DNA of 64,000 nucleotides from Allobosea psychrotolerans (GTDB lineage: Bacteria > Pseudomonadota > Alphaproteobacteria > Rhizobiales > Beijerinckiaceae), in contig NZ_PQFZ01000003.1 in assembly GCF_002917105.1 (NCBI RefSeq), forward strand, positions 406,520-470,519. Reading direction: 5' to 3'. The notes beneath the pieces were generated by a model. The model saw only the letters and a list, made by a program, of their open reading frames with translations, was not told where the DNA came from and did not search any database. Below, piece after piece: positions 9,555 to 18,421 of this stretch. Position 1 is the stretch's first letter. The number at the start of each line of letters is the position of its first letter. Position numbers and translations under genes: made by a program.

Positions 9555-10841
9555 ATGTCGACGACACCAACAACGATCATTCCGATCGAAGATACGAGCC
9601 TGACCGGCTTCTACAAGGACATGAGCGTCCCGGAGAAGCGCACCTTCTGGGCCTGCGCCACCGGCTGGACCCTCGATGGCATGGATTTCATGATCTATCC
9701 GCTGGTGATCGGCACGATCATCCAGCTCTGGAAGGTCGATGCCGGCACCGCTGGCCTTGCCGGCACGGTGACCTTGCTGGCCTCGGCGCTCGGCGGCTGG
9801 GGCGCGGGCTATCTCGCTGACAGGATCGGCCGGGTGCGGACGCTCCAGCTCACGATCATCTGGTTCTCGTTCTTCTCGCTGCTTTGCGCCTTCGCGCAGA
9901 ATTTCGACCAGCTCCTGATCTGCCGCGCCTTGCTCGGCCTGGGCTTCGGCGGCGAATGGGCGGCCGGCGCCGTGCTGATGGGCGAGACCATCCGGGCGCA
10001 ATATCGCGGCCGCGCCGTGGGGTCCGTGCAGTCGGGCTGGGCCGTCGGCTGGGGGCTCGCCGTGCTGGCGCAAGCCGCCCTGTTCTCCTACCTGCCGCCC
10101 GAACAGGCCTGGCGCTGGATGTTCGCGATCGGTGCGCTGCCGGCGCTGCTGGTGCTCTATCTGCGCGCCTATGTGAAGGAGCCCGAGGTCGCGGCGCAAA
10201 CGCGCGCCAAGGTCGCCGCCAAGGGGGAGAGCCCCTCCATCCTCGAAATCTTCCAGGGCCCGATCCTGAAGGTCACGGTTCTCGCCTCCCTCGTCTCGAT
10301 GGGCTGCCAGGGAGGATATTACGCCATCACCTTCTGGGTGCCGCGCTTCCTGACGACCGAGCGCAAGCTCTCGATCGTGAGCTCGACCGGCTATCTCGCG
10401 GCGCTGATCGTCGGCTCCTTCGCCGGATATCTCGTCGGGGCCTGGTATGCCGACCGATTCGGCCGCAGAAACCTCTTCCTCGTCTTCTCGCTCGGCGCGA
10501 TTGCGGTCGTCGCGGCCTATACGCAATTGCCGCTGTCGAACGAGGTGCTGTGGGTGCTCGGCTTCCCGCTCGGCTTCTTCGCCTCCGGCTATTTCTCCGG
10601 CATGGGTGCGTTCCTGACCGAGCTCTATCCCACCAGGCTGCGCGGCTCGGGCCAGGGCTTCTGCTATAATTTCGGGCGCGGCATGGGGGCGCTCTTCCCC
10701 TTCCTCGTCGGCTATCTCTCGCAGACCACGACGCTCGCCAACGCGATCTGCATCTTTGCCGTCATCGCCTATCTGGTGTTCTTCGCGGCGGCCTATGCCT
10801 TGCCTGAAACCCGCGGCAAGGTGCTCCATGCCGATGCGTGA
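9555..10841 (+). CDS. MFS transporter, sugar/organic-acid importer type
   Basis: A 428-residue 12-helix transporter of the proton-coupled organic-acid branch (sialate/aromatic-acid symporter-like). Visible marks are TGWTLDGMDFMIY in helix 1, GYLADRIGRVRTLQ in the helix 2-3 loop, RALLGLGFGGEWAAGAVLMGE in helix 4, and ADRFGRRNLFLVFS in the second half. AGGGAGG sits five bases before the ATG at 9555. Its last codons overlap the start of the amidohydrolase gene, so the two are translated together. This suggests it imports the substrate of that hydrolase, perhaps a lactone-forming dicarboxylate. Confidence 0.92.
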   Translation: MSTTPTTIIPIEDTSLTGFYKDMSVPEKRTFWACATGWTLDGMDFMIYPLVIGTIIQLWKVDAGTAGLAGTVTLLASALGGWGAGYLADRIGRVRTLQLTIIWFSFFSLLCAFAQNFDQLLICRALLGLGFGGEWAAGAVLMGETIRAQYRGRAVGSVQSGWAVGWGLAVLAQAALFSYLPPEQAWRWMFAIGALPALLVLYLRAYVKEPEVAAQTRAKVAAKGESPSILEIFQGPILKVTVLASLVSMGCQGGYYAITFWVPRFLTTERKLSIVSSTGYLAALIVGSFAGYLVGAWYADRFGRRNLFLVFSLGAIAVVAAYTQLPLSNEVLWVLGFPLGFFASGYFSGMGAFLTELYPTRLRGSGQGFCYNFGRGMGALFPFLVGYLSQTTTLANAICIFAVIAYLVFFAAAYALPETRGKVLHADA

Positions 10842-11754
10842 GGCCGGCTCCCATCAGGATCGGGCCCCGGCATGTCCGGGCCCCGATCCGCGCCCGCATG
10901 GGCCGACGCGCTATCGCGTGCCGCCAGGCGCGGTCGATACTCACGCCCATGTCATCGGCCTGCCGCCGGCCTATCCCTTCGTGGACAGCCGCAGCTACAC
11001 GCCGCCGGAGGCCACGGCGGAGCGCTATCTCGCCATGCTCGACGCCACCGGCATGAGCTATGGCGTGCTCGTCCAGGTCAGCGTGCATGGCACCGACAAC
11101 CGATTGACCGTCGAGACCCTGAGGGCCCATCGCGACAGGCTGCGCGGCATCGCCGTCATCCCGCTCGGCCTGCGCGACCGAGAGCTCGCGGAGCTGAAGG
11201 AGGCCGGCATCGTCGGCCTCAGGCTCAATATCCTCTATGGCGGCGGCATCGGCTTCGAGCAGCTCGACGCCTATGCGGCGCTCGCGCGAGAAATGGGCTG
11301 GCATCTCCAGTTCCTGATCGATGCGCGCGATCTCGTCCCGCTCGCGCCGAAGCTGGGGACGCTGCCGGTTCCCTTCGTGGTCGATCATTGGGGCCATTTC
11401 CCGGTCTCGCGCGGCCTCGACGATCCCGGCTTCCAGACGCTGCTCGCGCTCCTGCGCGATGGCGGCTGGGTCAAGCTCTCGGGCGCCTATCGCAACAGCG
11501 TCGAGGGGCCGCCCTATGCGGACACCATCCCCTTCGCCCGGCTGCTGCACGAGGCGGCTCCCGAGCGCTGCGTCTGGGGCTCGGACTGGCCCCATGTCGC
11601 GCATTGGCAAGCGATGATGAATGTCGGCGAGCTGCTCGACCTCCTGGCCGAGTGGGTGCCGGACGAAGCGGCGCGCAAGCGCGTCTTCGTCGACAACGCG
11701 CACAGGCTCTATGGTTTTGAGGGCGTCGTTCCGGCCGGGTCTGCTGGGGGCTGA
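10828..11754 (+). CDS. Amidohydrolase, 2-pyrone-4,6-dicarboxylate lactonase-like
   Basis: A 308-residue TIM-barrel metal hydrolase of the amidohydrolase_2 family, closest in pattern to PDC lactonase (LigI) and related lactonases. Metal or active-site residues visible are VDTHAHV (about 37-42), FVVDHWGHF (about 183-191) and the conserved aspartate in WGSDWPHV (about 249-256). The ATG at 10828 overlaps the transporter's end by 14 bases; a second ATG two codons later is equally possible, and starts further upstream lie deep in the transporter. Acting with the transporter it probably opens a cyclic ester taken up from outside. The exact substrate is not determined. Confidence 0.88.
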   Translation: MPMREAGSHQDRAPACPGPDPRPHGPTRYRVPPGAVDTHAHVIGLPPAYPFVDSRSYTPPEATAERYLAMLDATGMSYGVLVQVSVHGTDNRLTVETLRAHRDRLRGIAVIPLGLRDRELAELKEAGIVGLRLNILYGGGIGFEQLDAYAALAREMGWHLQFLIDARDLVPLAPKLGTLPVPFVVDHWGHFPVSRGLDDPGFQTLLALLRDGGWVKLSGAYRNSVEGPPYADTIPFARLLHEAAPERCVWGSDWPHVAHWQAMMNVGELLDLLAEWVPDEAARKRVFVDNAHRLYGFEGVVPAGSAGG

Positions 11755-11833
11755 GCCGCCGGGAGAGGGACCTGGATCGGTTCGGCCCCAGCGCAGGCCG
11801 AACCATCAGAGATTTCTGTCTCGAAACGCCCTG

Positions 11834-11954
11834 AGCCCTCATCCTAAGGAGCCATTCCCTTGGGAATGGCGTCTCGAAGGACGCTCCAGGAGGCTCCCCT
11901 GCAGGCTGGAGCATCCTTCGAGGCGCGCCTGCGGCGCTCCTCAGGATGGGGGCT
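11834..11954. repeat. Dispersed inverted-repeat element, copy 2
   Basis: Same family as 8284-8398 and in the same orientation: outer arm AGCCCTCATCCTAAGGAGC, inner arms GTCTCGAAGGA and ATCCTTCGAG, and the CTCCAGGAGGCT core. It differs by an inserted small palindrome, CCATTCCC TT GGGAATGG. It lies between the convergent amidohydrolase and aminotransferase genes, filling most of the spacer. Confidence 0.9.
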
Positions 11955-11988
11955 TGGGGGGGCCGAATGGCCTCTAAGAAGTGCCCTT

Positions 11989-13170
11989 TCAGCGCACGCC
12001 TTCCGCCAGAAAGGCCACCGCCGCCGCGACGCCGCCGCTGCCATGGGGGATGCCCTTGGCCTGCAGCGTCATCTCGACGGCGCCGAGCGCGCCCAGAACC
12101 ATCGGCGCGTTGACATGGCCCATATGGGCGATGCGGAAGGCTTTTCCGGTCAGGTCGCCGATGCCGAGACCCAGCGTCACGCCGCAGATGTCGCGGGCAT
12201 GGTCGGTGATCGTGGCGGCCTCGACGCCTTGCGTCAGGATCGTCGTCACCGAGGGCGCGCGCTGCGAGGGCTCCGGGATGTTGAAGGCCAGCGCCTGGCC
12301 CTCGGTCCATTTCGACACTGCCGCATGGGTCGCGCCGGCGAGCAGTTCATGGCGCTTCCAGACCGCCTCCAGCCCCTCGCTCAGGATCATGTCGAGCGCG
12401 GCGCGCTGGCCGAAGAGCAGGTGCTCAGGCGCCGTGCCGCAATGCTTCATATAGGCCAGCGTGTTCATGCGGGACGACCAGTCCCAGTAGAGCGTCTTCA
12501 TCGTCGCGCTCCGATGGGCCTGCATCGCCTTCTCATTGGCGGCGACGAAGGCGAGGCCGGGCGAGGACATCAGCCCCTTCTGCGAGGCCGACATCGCGAC
12601 GTCGATGCCCCAGGCATCCATTTCGAACGGCATGCAGCCGACCGAGGCGACACCGTCGACCATGAACAAGGCCGGGTGGCCGGCGGCATCCAGCGCCTTG
12701 CGCACCGCGGGCACGTCGTTGACGACGCCTGAGGCGGTGTCGATCTGGACCATCAGCACGGCCTTGATCTCGTGCCTTGTGTCCTGCCGCAGGCGCTCCT
12801 CGACGGCAGCGGGATCGACCGCCCGGCGCCAGGTGCCGGCGAGAACCTCGACCTCGGCGCCCATGAAGCGCGCCATCTCGCCCCAGCCGATGGCGAAGCG
12901 CCCGCTCGCCAGCACCAGCACCTTGTCGCCGCGCGAGAGCACATTGGTCAGGGCCGCTTCCCAACCGCCATGGCCGTTGGCGGTGTAGATGAAGGTCTCG
13001 CCGGTGGTGCGGAAGATCTGCTTGAGGTCGTCGAGCACCGACTCGGTGAGGTTGACGATCGTGGCCGAGCTGAGCTCCTCGGCCGGGCGCATCATCGCCT
13101 GGAGAACCCGGTCGGGAATATTGGTCGGGCCCGGAGTCGCCAGGAAAGCCCGGCCGTTTGCGACGCTCAT
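11989..13170 (-). CDS. Class V aminotransferase, serine-glyoxylate/alanine-glyoxylate type
   Basis: A 393-residue PLP enzyme of the small-subunit class V family that includes serine-glyoxylate and alanine-glyoxylate aminotransferases. The N-terminus FLATPGPTNIPDRVLQAMM is the family's glyoxylate-binding start; the PLP-lysine is in SASQKGLMSSPG (about residue 197), and VDGVASVG holds the PLP aspartate. It would transfer an amino group to glyoxylate or a related 2-oxo acid. It is monocistronic and convergent with the amidohydrolase gene, so a shared pathway is possible but unproven. The ATG at 13170 begins MSVANGRAFLATPGP, a normal family start. Confidence 0.93.
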   Translation of the reverse strand: MSVANGRAFLATPGPTNIPDRVLQAMMRPAEELSSATIVNLTESVLDDLKQIFRTTGETFIYTANGHGGWEAALTNVLSRGDKVLVLASGRFAIGWGEMARFMGAEVEVLAGTWRRAVDPAAVEERLRQDTRHEIKAVLMVQIDTASGVVNDVPAVRKALDAAGHPALFMVDGVASVGCMPFEMDAWGIDVAMSASQKGLMSSPGLAFVAANEKAMQAHRSATMKTLYWDWSSRMNTLAYMKHCGTAPEHLLFGQRAALDMILSEGLEAVWKRHELLAGATHAAVSKWTEGQALAFNIPEPSQRAPSVTTILTQGVEAATITDHARDICGVTLGLGIGDLTGKAFRIAHMGHVNAPMVLGALGAVEMTLQAKGIPHGSGGVAAAVAFLAEGVR

Positions 13171-13644
13171 CTCGAAATCCCCAATATCTTGCCCGGCTGT
13201 CCTGGCGCGCAGGGCTGATGATTGGCGATGGCCTTAGAGCAGGATGCGGAAAAGGGGAAACCGGTTTTTTGCATCGATTTGCTGTCTTTTTGTGATGGGA
13301 GCCGGATTGGGCGCGAACGCAGCAACGCATGTCTTCGCGTCACGCAGGGCTGGAATGCCGGGGCGGCAGGATGGCCCGGGCCGGCCAGCCGATGAGGATG
13401 CAGGCGCGAGAAGGGCTGGCTGTTGCTGCGTGTTGCAAATGCAACAGTTCGCAACAATGGGTTAACGGAAGGGCAGTCCCTCCAGGGTTCGCGGCGGTTT
13501 GTGTCCGATTGTCATAAAACTCAAGTCTGGCCCGGTCATGAGCCGGACTGACCTATCGGAATTTCCGATCAGGTTCGTCCTGAAGAGCCGTGCTGTTTGC
13601 TCGTCCGAAGAGCCGCTCTCCCACTTCGATCTGGAGCCTCTGCG
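13171..13644. other. Gene-free spacer between aminotransferase and autotransporter
   Basis: 474 bases holding the divergent promoters of the two flanking genes. It includes a diverged copy of the GCAGGAT...ACCGG...GCATC hairpin (13237-13290) that occurs twice downstream of guaB. I recognise no regulator site or small gene in the rest. Confidence 0.6.
13237..13290 (-). repeat. Diverged single copy of the guaB-side hairpin module
   Basis: On the minus strand, ATCGATGCAAAAAACCGG TTTCC CCTTTTCCGCATCCTGC follows the same order as the modules at 48050-48095 and 48173-48220, with several substitutions that weaken the stem. It lies about 70 bases upstream of the aminotransferase start. Confidence 0.7.
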
Positions 13645-16600
13645 ATGAGTTCTGCCGCGATGTGCGTTGCCCGCGATGCGCGCGTTTCCCTGACATCGCG
13701 TCGCCGCGTGCTGTTGTGCAGCACGGCGCTGGTCGCAGCCGCGCTCGGCATGTTCGAGGCGCCGGCGGCCATAGCCCAGACCTTCACGGTCACCACCGGA
13801 ACGACCGACAACACCGCCAAGACGCTGAACGGGACGCAGACCGGAACGGTCGAGGCCGGCGGTACCTTGAGCACCTCGGGCTCGACCGTGGCGGTGACCT
13901 GGAACAACACCGCCAGCAATGTGATCCTGACCAATCGCGGCACCATCCAGCAGACCGGGACGGGGCGCGCGATCGACAGCTCGGGCGGCACCCTGACGCC
14001 GCGCAACTACACCTTCATCAACGAGGCGGGCGCGATCCTGCGCTCGGCCCAGAACGACACCTTGCGCATCAACACGGCGGTGACCGGCAGCACCATCCTG
14101 ATCGACAATGCCGGGCTGATCCAGGCGGGTGGGACCGGCTATGCCGGGCAGGGGCAGGCGCTCGATCTGCGCGCGATCACCGCGACCTCCGGCAACAGCA
14201 TCAGCATCGTCAACCGCACGTCCGGCATCATCGAATCCCTGACCGATGACGCGGTCAGGCCGGGCCAGGCGACCTCGATCAGCAATTCCGGGATCATCCG
14301 CAGCTTCGGGGCCAACACCTCCGGCGGCGCCAACGGCACGGCCGACGGCATCGATGCGGGCGGACGCACCGGGATCGTCGTCACCAACACCAGCACCGGG
14401 CTGATCTCGGGCGCGCGCCACGGCATCACCGCCGACACCGACATCACGGTGTTCAACCTGGCCGGCGGCACGATCATCGGACGCAACGGTTCCGGCGTCG
14501 GCTCGGACGGCACCGGCACGGTGACGAATTACGGCACCATCACCGGGGCCTATGCCGGGGTCGGCAACATCTTCAACTCGGACGGCACGGCTTCGGTGAA
14601 CGGCGATGGCGACGGCGTCGATATCGACCTGATCGGCACGGTCCGCAATTTTGGCATCATCCAGGGCACCGGCGCCGGCGGCGTCGATTCCGGCGGCCGC
14701 ACCAACGGATCCGAAGGCATCGCCATGGGCGGGGGCCTGATCGAGAACGCCTATGGCGCGCTGATTTCCGGCGCGTCCAGGGGCATCCTCATCGATGACG
14801 GCGCCAATGGCTCGGCCTATGGCGCGATCACGATCACCAATGCCGGCACGATCCAGGGCCTTGCCGGCTCGGGCGTGACGATCGTCGGCAATTTCGCCAA
14901 TTCGGTCAGCAATTCCGGCCTGATCTGGGGGACGGGTTCGGAGCCGGCGCTGTTCTTCAACGGCAATGGCAACAACACCGTCGTCAATACCGGCACGATC
15001 TCGGCGAGCGGCACCGGCCCCGCCATCCAGTTCGGCGACGGCAATAACAGCCTGACCAGCTCGGGCAGGATCGCCGCTGCGAGTGCGGCCGGCACGGCGG
15101 TGCTGTTCGGCAACGGCAATAACAGCGTCACCATCCAGGGCGGCAGCATCACCGGCAATCTGACGGCCGGCAGCGGCAGCAACGCGCTGACCTTCGCGCT
15201 GGGCCAGGGCAGCAGCTTCACCATCAACGGCAATATCAGCGGGTTCGCGACGACGGCGATCCAATCGGGCGAGGTGCATGTCAACGGCACGATCAGCGGC
15301 TCGTCGGGCCTGAGCGTCGGCGCGGGCGGCATTCTCGGCGGCAACTCCACCTTGCCGAGCGTCATCGTCGCCAGCGGCGGCACGATCTCGCCCGGCAACT
15401 CCATCGGCACCATCTCGATCAACGGCAATCTGACGCTGAGCGCGGGCTCGACCACGGTGATGGAAATCCAGGGTGCGGCGGCCGACCGCATCAACGTCAC
15501 GGGAACTGCGGCGCTGGCCGGCACGCTGCGGCTCGTGCCGCTGGCCGGCCCCTATGCCTTCAGGACGAATTATACGCTGATCTCGGCGCAGGGCGGCCGC
15601 TCCGGCAGCTTCGCCACGGTGGACACACAAGGCTCCTTCGGCCCGGCGATCCGGACGAATGTGAGCTATACCGGCACGGATGTGGTGCTGAGCCTCGATC
15701 CCAATGCCATCCTCTCGGTGGTCGGAGCTACACCGCTCAGCCGCAACGCGCTCGGCGTCGCCGCAGCCTTCGACCGGGCCGTCGCCGGCGGGGCCGACCC
15801 GTCCGCCTATTTCAACGTCTACAACACCCAGGCCGGTGCCCTTCCGGCGGCGCTGAACTCACTGTCGGGCGAGGTCCATACCGGCGCCAATACGATGGCA
15901 GTCCAGGCGTCGGGTCAGTTCCTGGGCATGATGCTCGACCCCTTCGCCAATGGCCGCGACGGCACGCTGGTCTCGGCCGCCGAGGCCGGCCTCGGCGCTG
16001 CGGCCTTCTCCGCCAGCCGCAGCGCGGTCGATCTGCCGAGCGGCAAGCGGCCGCGACCTGCCTTGCGCGAGGCGCCCAAAAACTATCGCGTCTGGGGTGC
16101 GGTCGCAGGCGGCTCGGCCCGTCTGGATGGCGATACTGTGACCGGCTCGGCCCGCAACAAGACCTCCGACGGCCATGTCGCGGTTGGCGTCGATATCGCG
16201 ATCCTGCCGGGAACGATCGCCGGCATCGCCGTCTCGGGCGGCCAGTCGGATGCGACGCTCGGCAACGGCATGGGGTCGGCCACGGCCGATGTCTATCAGG
16301 CCGGCCTCTACGGCATGACCCGGTTCGGGGCCTTCAGCCTCAATGCGTCGGGCGCCTATTCGTCCCTGCAGGTCGAGACCAAGCGGGCGGTGCCGGTGCT
16401 CGGCGTCAACTCGGTCAAGGGCTCCTACAGGGCGGAAGGCTGGAGCGGGCGGATGGAGGCGGCCTGGGCCGCCGCGACCTTCGCCGGCGTGACCTTGTCG
16501 CCCACCGCCGCCATCCAGGCGCAGAGCGTCAGGACGCCGGGCTTCACCGATACGAACGGCTTCACCGGGGCGGCCTTCGGCGTGAGCTCGCTCGGGCGCA

Positions 16601-16923
16601 CCAACAGCACCGTGCGCAGCGAACTGGGCGCGAAGCTCGACCTCGATACCGTTCTGGCCGGGGCGCAGGTCAATCTCTACGCCAAGGCGGCCTGGGCGCA
16701 TTATTATGTGCGCGATGCGGGCTTTTCGGCAGGCCTGGTCGGCCTGAGCGGTGCGAGCTTCGTCACCGAGGGGGCAAAGCCCGCGCGCGACGCGGCGCTG
16801 CTCAGCATCGGCGCGGATGTGAAGCTCAGCTCGCAGATGACCCTGGGCGCGCGCCTCGATAGCGAATTGTCGTCGAGCACGACCAGCTATGCCGGCTCGC
16901 TCAGGCTGCGCTACGCCTTCTGA
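13645..16923 (+). CDS. Autotransporter with outer-membrane beta-barrel
   Basis: A type Va secretion protein of 1092 residues. A signal peptide (about 1-44, charged RRR then VLLCSTALVAAALG, cleavage after AIA) precedes a glycine/asparagine/threonine-rich passenger with repeating NxGTIxG strands, which predicts a right-handed beta-helix. The autotransporter-associated motif GGTISPGNSIGTISINGNL lies near residue 580. A barrel domain occupies about residues 813-1092 and ends in the outer-membrane signature RLRYAF. I chose ATG 13645 because the signal peptide then begins normally; an in-frame start at 13597 is possible. No protease or adhesin active site is evident in the passenger. It stands alone between unrelated genes and ends next to a strong hairpin. 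Confidence 0.93.
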   Translation: MSSAAMCVARDARVSLTSRRRVLLCSTALVAAALGMFEAPAAIAQTFTVTTGTTDNTAKTLNGTQTGTVEAGGTLSTSGSTVAVTWNNTASNVILTNRGTIQQTGTGRAIDSSGGTLTPRNYTFINEAGAILRSAQNDTLRINTAVTGSTILIDNAGLIQAGGTGYAGQGQALDLRAITATSGNSISIVNRTSGIIESLTDDAVRPGQATSISNSGIIRSFGANTSGGANGTADGIDAGGRTGIVVTNTSTGLISGARHGITADTDITVFNLAGGTIIGRNGSGVGSDGTGTVTNYGTITGAYAGVGNIFNSDGTASVNGDGDGVDIDLIGTVRNFGIIQGTGAGGVDSGGRTNGSEGIAMGGGLIENAYGALISGASRGILIDDGANGSAYGAITITNAGTIQGLAGSGVTIVGNFANSVSNSGLIWGTGSEPALFFNGNGNNTVVNTGTISASGTGPAIQFGDGNNSLTSSGRIAAASAAGTAVLFGNGNNSVTIQGGSITGNLTAGSGSNALTFALGQGSSFTINGNISGFATTAIQSGEVHVNGTISGSSGLSVGAGGILGGNSTLPSVIVASGGTISPGNSIGTISINGNLTLSAGSTTVMEIQGAAADRINVTGTAALAGTLRLVPLAGPYAFRTNYTLISAQGGRSGSFATVDTQGSFGPAIRTNVSYTGTDVVLSLDPNAILSVVGATPLSRNALGVAAAFDRAVAGGADPSAYFNVYNTQAGALPAALNSLSGEVHTGANTMAVQASGQFLGMMLDPFANGRDGTLVSAAEAGLGAAAFSASRSAVDLPSGKRPRPALREAPKNYRVWGAVAGGSARLDGDTVTGSARNKTSDGHVAVGVDIAILPGTIAGIAVSGGQSDATLGNGMGSATADVYQAGLYGMTRFGAFSLNASGAYSSLQVETKRAVPVLGVNSVKGSYRAEGWSGRMEAAWAAATFAGVTLSPTAAIQAQSVRTPGFTDTNGFTGAAFGVSSLGRTNSTVRSELGAKLDLDTVLAGAQVNLYAKAAWAHYYVRDAGFSAGLVGLSGASFVTEGAKPARDAALLSIGADVKLSSQMTLGARLDSELSSSTTSYAGSLRLRYAF

Positions 16924-16932
16924 GCTCCGGAA

Positions 16933-16965
16933 ACGGCCGGCCGATCATGTGATCGGTCCGGCCGT
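16933..16965. terminator. Hairpin between convergent genes, possible bidirectional terminator
   Basis: ACGGCCGGCCGATC and GATCGG-T-CCGGCCGT form a 14-bp stem with one bulged T and a 4-base loop. It fills the 47-base gap between the autotransporter stop and the binding-protein stop. There is no run of T, so intrinsic termination is plausible but not certain. Confidence 0.5.
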
Positions 16966-16970
16966 GAGCC

Positions 16971-18110
16971 TCAGTTGCTGATCTTCGGCAGGCGGCCGAT
17001 GATCTTCTGGCGGCCATCGACGACCTCGGCGAGGAAGCTCTCGCGCTGGACGTCGCCATTCTTGTCGAAGGTGGTCTCCATCAGGATGCCGGGTTCCTCC
17101 GCGGGCGTGATGGTGGCGCCGTGCAGCGTCGCGGCGAGCTTGGTCGGCTCGAATCTGCCCTGCTTCTCCGTCGCCCATTTCACGGCATGGACCGCCATAT
17201 AGCCCTTGATGCCGTTATGGTCGGGCAGGAAGTTGAAGCGCGCCTGGAAGCGCTTGCCGAACTCCTGCAGCGCCGGGATCGGGGCGTCGATCGTCTGGCC
17301 GACATGGCCGCGCACACCTTCCGCCGCCTTGCCGGCGAGCTCGATCACCTTGGAGCTCAGGATCGTGGTCTCGCCGATGACCGGCTTGCCGACCTTCTGG
17401 TCGTTCAGGGCGACGAGCAGGCGGGCGCTCTCCTCCTCGTTCAGATAGACGAAGACGGCGTCGGCCTGGACGTTCTTGATCTTGATCGCATCATTGGTGA
17501 AATCGGCCTGGCCTTGCTCGGTCGAGAGATCGGCGGCGACCTTGATGTCGCGGCTCGCGAGCTCCTTGACGATGGCGTCATGGCCGCCCTTGCCGAAGTC
17601 GTTGTTGACCCAGACTACGGCGACCGACTTCGCCTTGACCACGTCCTTGAGATAGGCGGCGATCTTGGGCATCGCCGCCGTCTGGCTCAGCGAGGTGCGG
17701 AAGATGAAGGGGTTGCCCTGCTGGGTGTAGGCCGCGCCGTCGCCGGCCGCGAGCTGGGCGATCTCGGCGCGCTGCGCCACCTGCATCGAGGCCAGGATCG
17801 AGCCGGTATAGACCGGGCCGAGCACGGCATGGGTGCCCTCGTCGATGGCGCGCTGCACGGCGGCGCGCGCATTGGCCGGATTGGTCTGGGTGTCGTAGGC
17901 GACGAAGTCGATCTTGCGGCCGAGAATGCCGCCCTTGGCGTTGATCTCCTCGACGGCAAGCTCGATCCCGCTCTTCCAGTTGACGCCGGCCGTGGCGCCG
18001 GGGCCGGAGAGCTCGGCGATGGTGACGAGCTTGACCTTGTCCTGGGCGAGCGCCGGCGACGCGGCGGCGAGCGCAGCCGCCAATGCGGCCGCCTTCAGCA
18101 TGAACTTCAT
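16971..18110 (-). CDS. Branched-chain amino-acid-type ABC transporter substrate-binding protein
   Basis: A 379-residue periplasmic binding protein of the LivJ/LivK (Peripla_BP_6) type. The signal peptide MKFMLKAAALAAALAAASPALA is cleaved before QDKVKL. The fold is recognised by AELSGPGATAGVNWKSGIELAVEEINAKGGILGRKI, typical of this family's N-terminal lobe. The ATG at 18110 has GGGAGGAT just upstream. No permease or ATPase gene is adjacent, so it must serve a transporter encoded elsewhere. Its upstream region carries 13 bases identical to half of the operator near the lyase/oxidase genes, suggesting control by the nearby GntR protein. Ligand unknown. Confidence 0.93.
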   Translation of the reverse strand: MKFMLKAAALAAALAAASPALAQDKVKLVTIAELSGPGATAGVNWKSGIELAVEEINAKGGILGRKIDFVAYDTQTNPANARAAVQRAIDEGTHAVLGPVYTGSILASMQVAQRAEIAQLAAGDGAAYTQQGNPFIFRTSLSQTAAMPKIAAYLKDVVKAKSVAVVWVNNDFGKGGHDAIVKELASRDIKVAADLSTEQGQADFTNDAIKIKNVQADAVFVYLNEEESARLLVALNDQKVGKPVIGETTILSSKVIELAGKAAEGVRGHVGQTIDAPIPALQEFGKRFQARFNFLPDHNGIKGYMAVHAVKWATEKQGRFEPTKLAATLHGATITPAEEPGILMETTFDKNGDVQRESFLAEVVDGRQKIIGRLPKISN

Positions 18111-18173
18111 TGGATCCTCCCGAGATCACAGCGGCCTTGAATGGCTCTGGTCACGATCATAATCGGTAGGACA

Positions 18174-18186
18174 CTGTATGCAAGAT
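18174..18186. promoter_or_regulatory. Partial copy of the GntR-type operator upstream of the binding protein
   Basis: CTGTATGCAAGAT is identical to 13 bases of the palindrome at 19993-20011, but the right arm (ACAGA) is replaced by GGATT. It lies 64 bases upstream of the binding-protein start, a sensible operator position. Confidence 0.5.
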
Positions 18187-18278
18187 GGATTTGCGTACTG
18201 TCGACGCGGTGGGGGGCGCCCAGGATCGGCCTATGGGGGAAGGGACCCGTTGTGCCGAGCGCCAGTCTGGAACTCCCG

Positions 18279-18399
18279 GCCCTCATCCTGAGGAGCGGCG
18301 CAGGCTCGGTCTCGAAGGATGCTGCAGCTTGCACGGGCGCCTCCTGGAGCATCCTTCGAGACGCCGTTCCTAGGGGGATGGCTTCTCAGGATGAGGGCT
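18279..18399. repeat. Dispersed inverted-repeat element, copy 3 (reverse orientation)
   Basis: Outer arms GCCCTCATCCTGAGGAGC and CTCAGGATGAGGGC with inner GTCTCGAAGGAT and ATCCTTCGAGAC. The asymmetric core reads as the reverse complement of that in the copies at 8284 and 11834, so this one is inverted. It lies between the GntR gene's 3' end and the binding-protein promoter. Confidence 0.9.
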
Positions 18400-18421
18400 C
18401 AGGAGGTTTCCAAACTAGCGC

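Noticed and set aside
13462-15630. Long minus-strand open frame of about 720 codons opposite the autotransporter
   Set aside because: Its product is Arg/Asp/Ala-rich with no domain, and the plus strand encodes a coherent signal peptide, beta-helix and barrel. High GC content makes antisense frames long.
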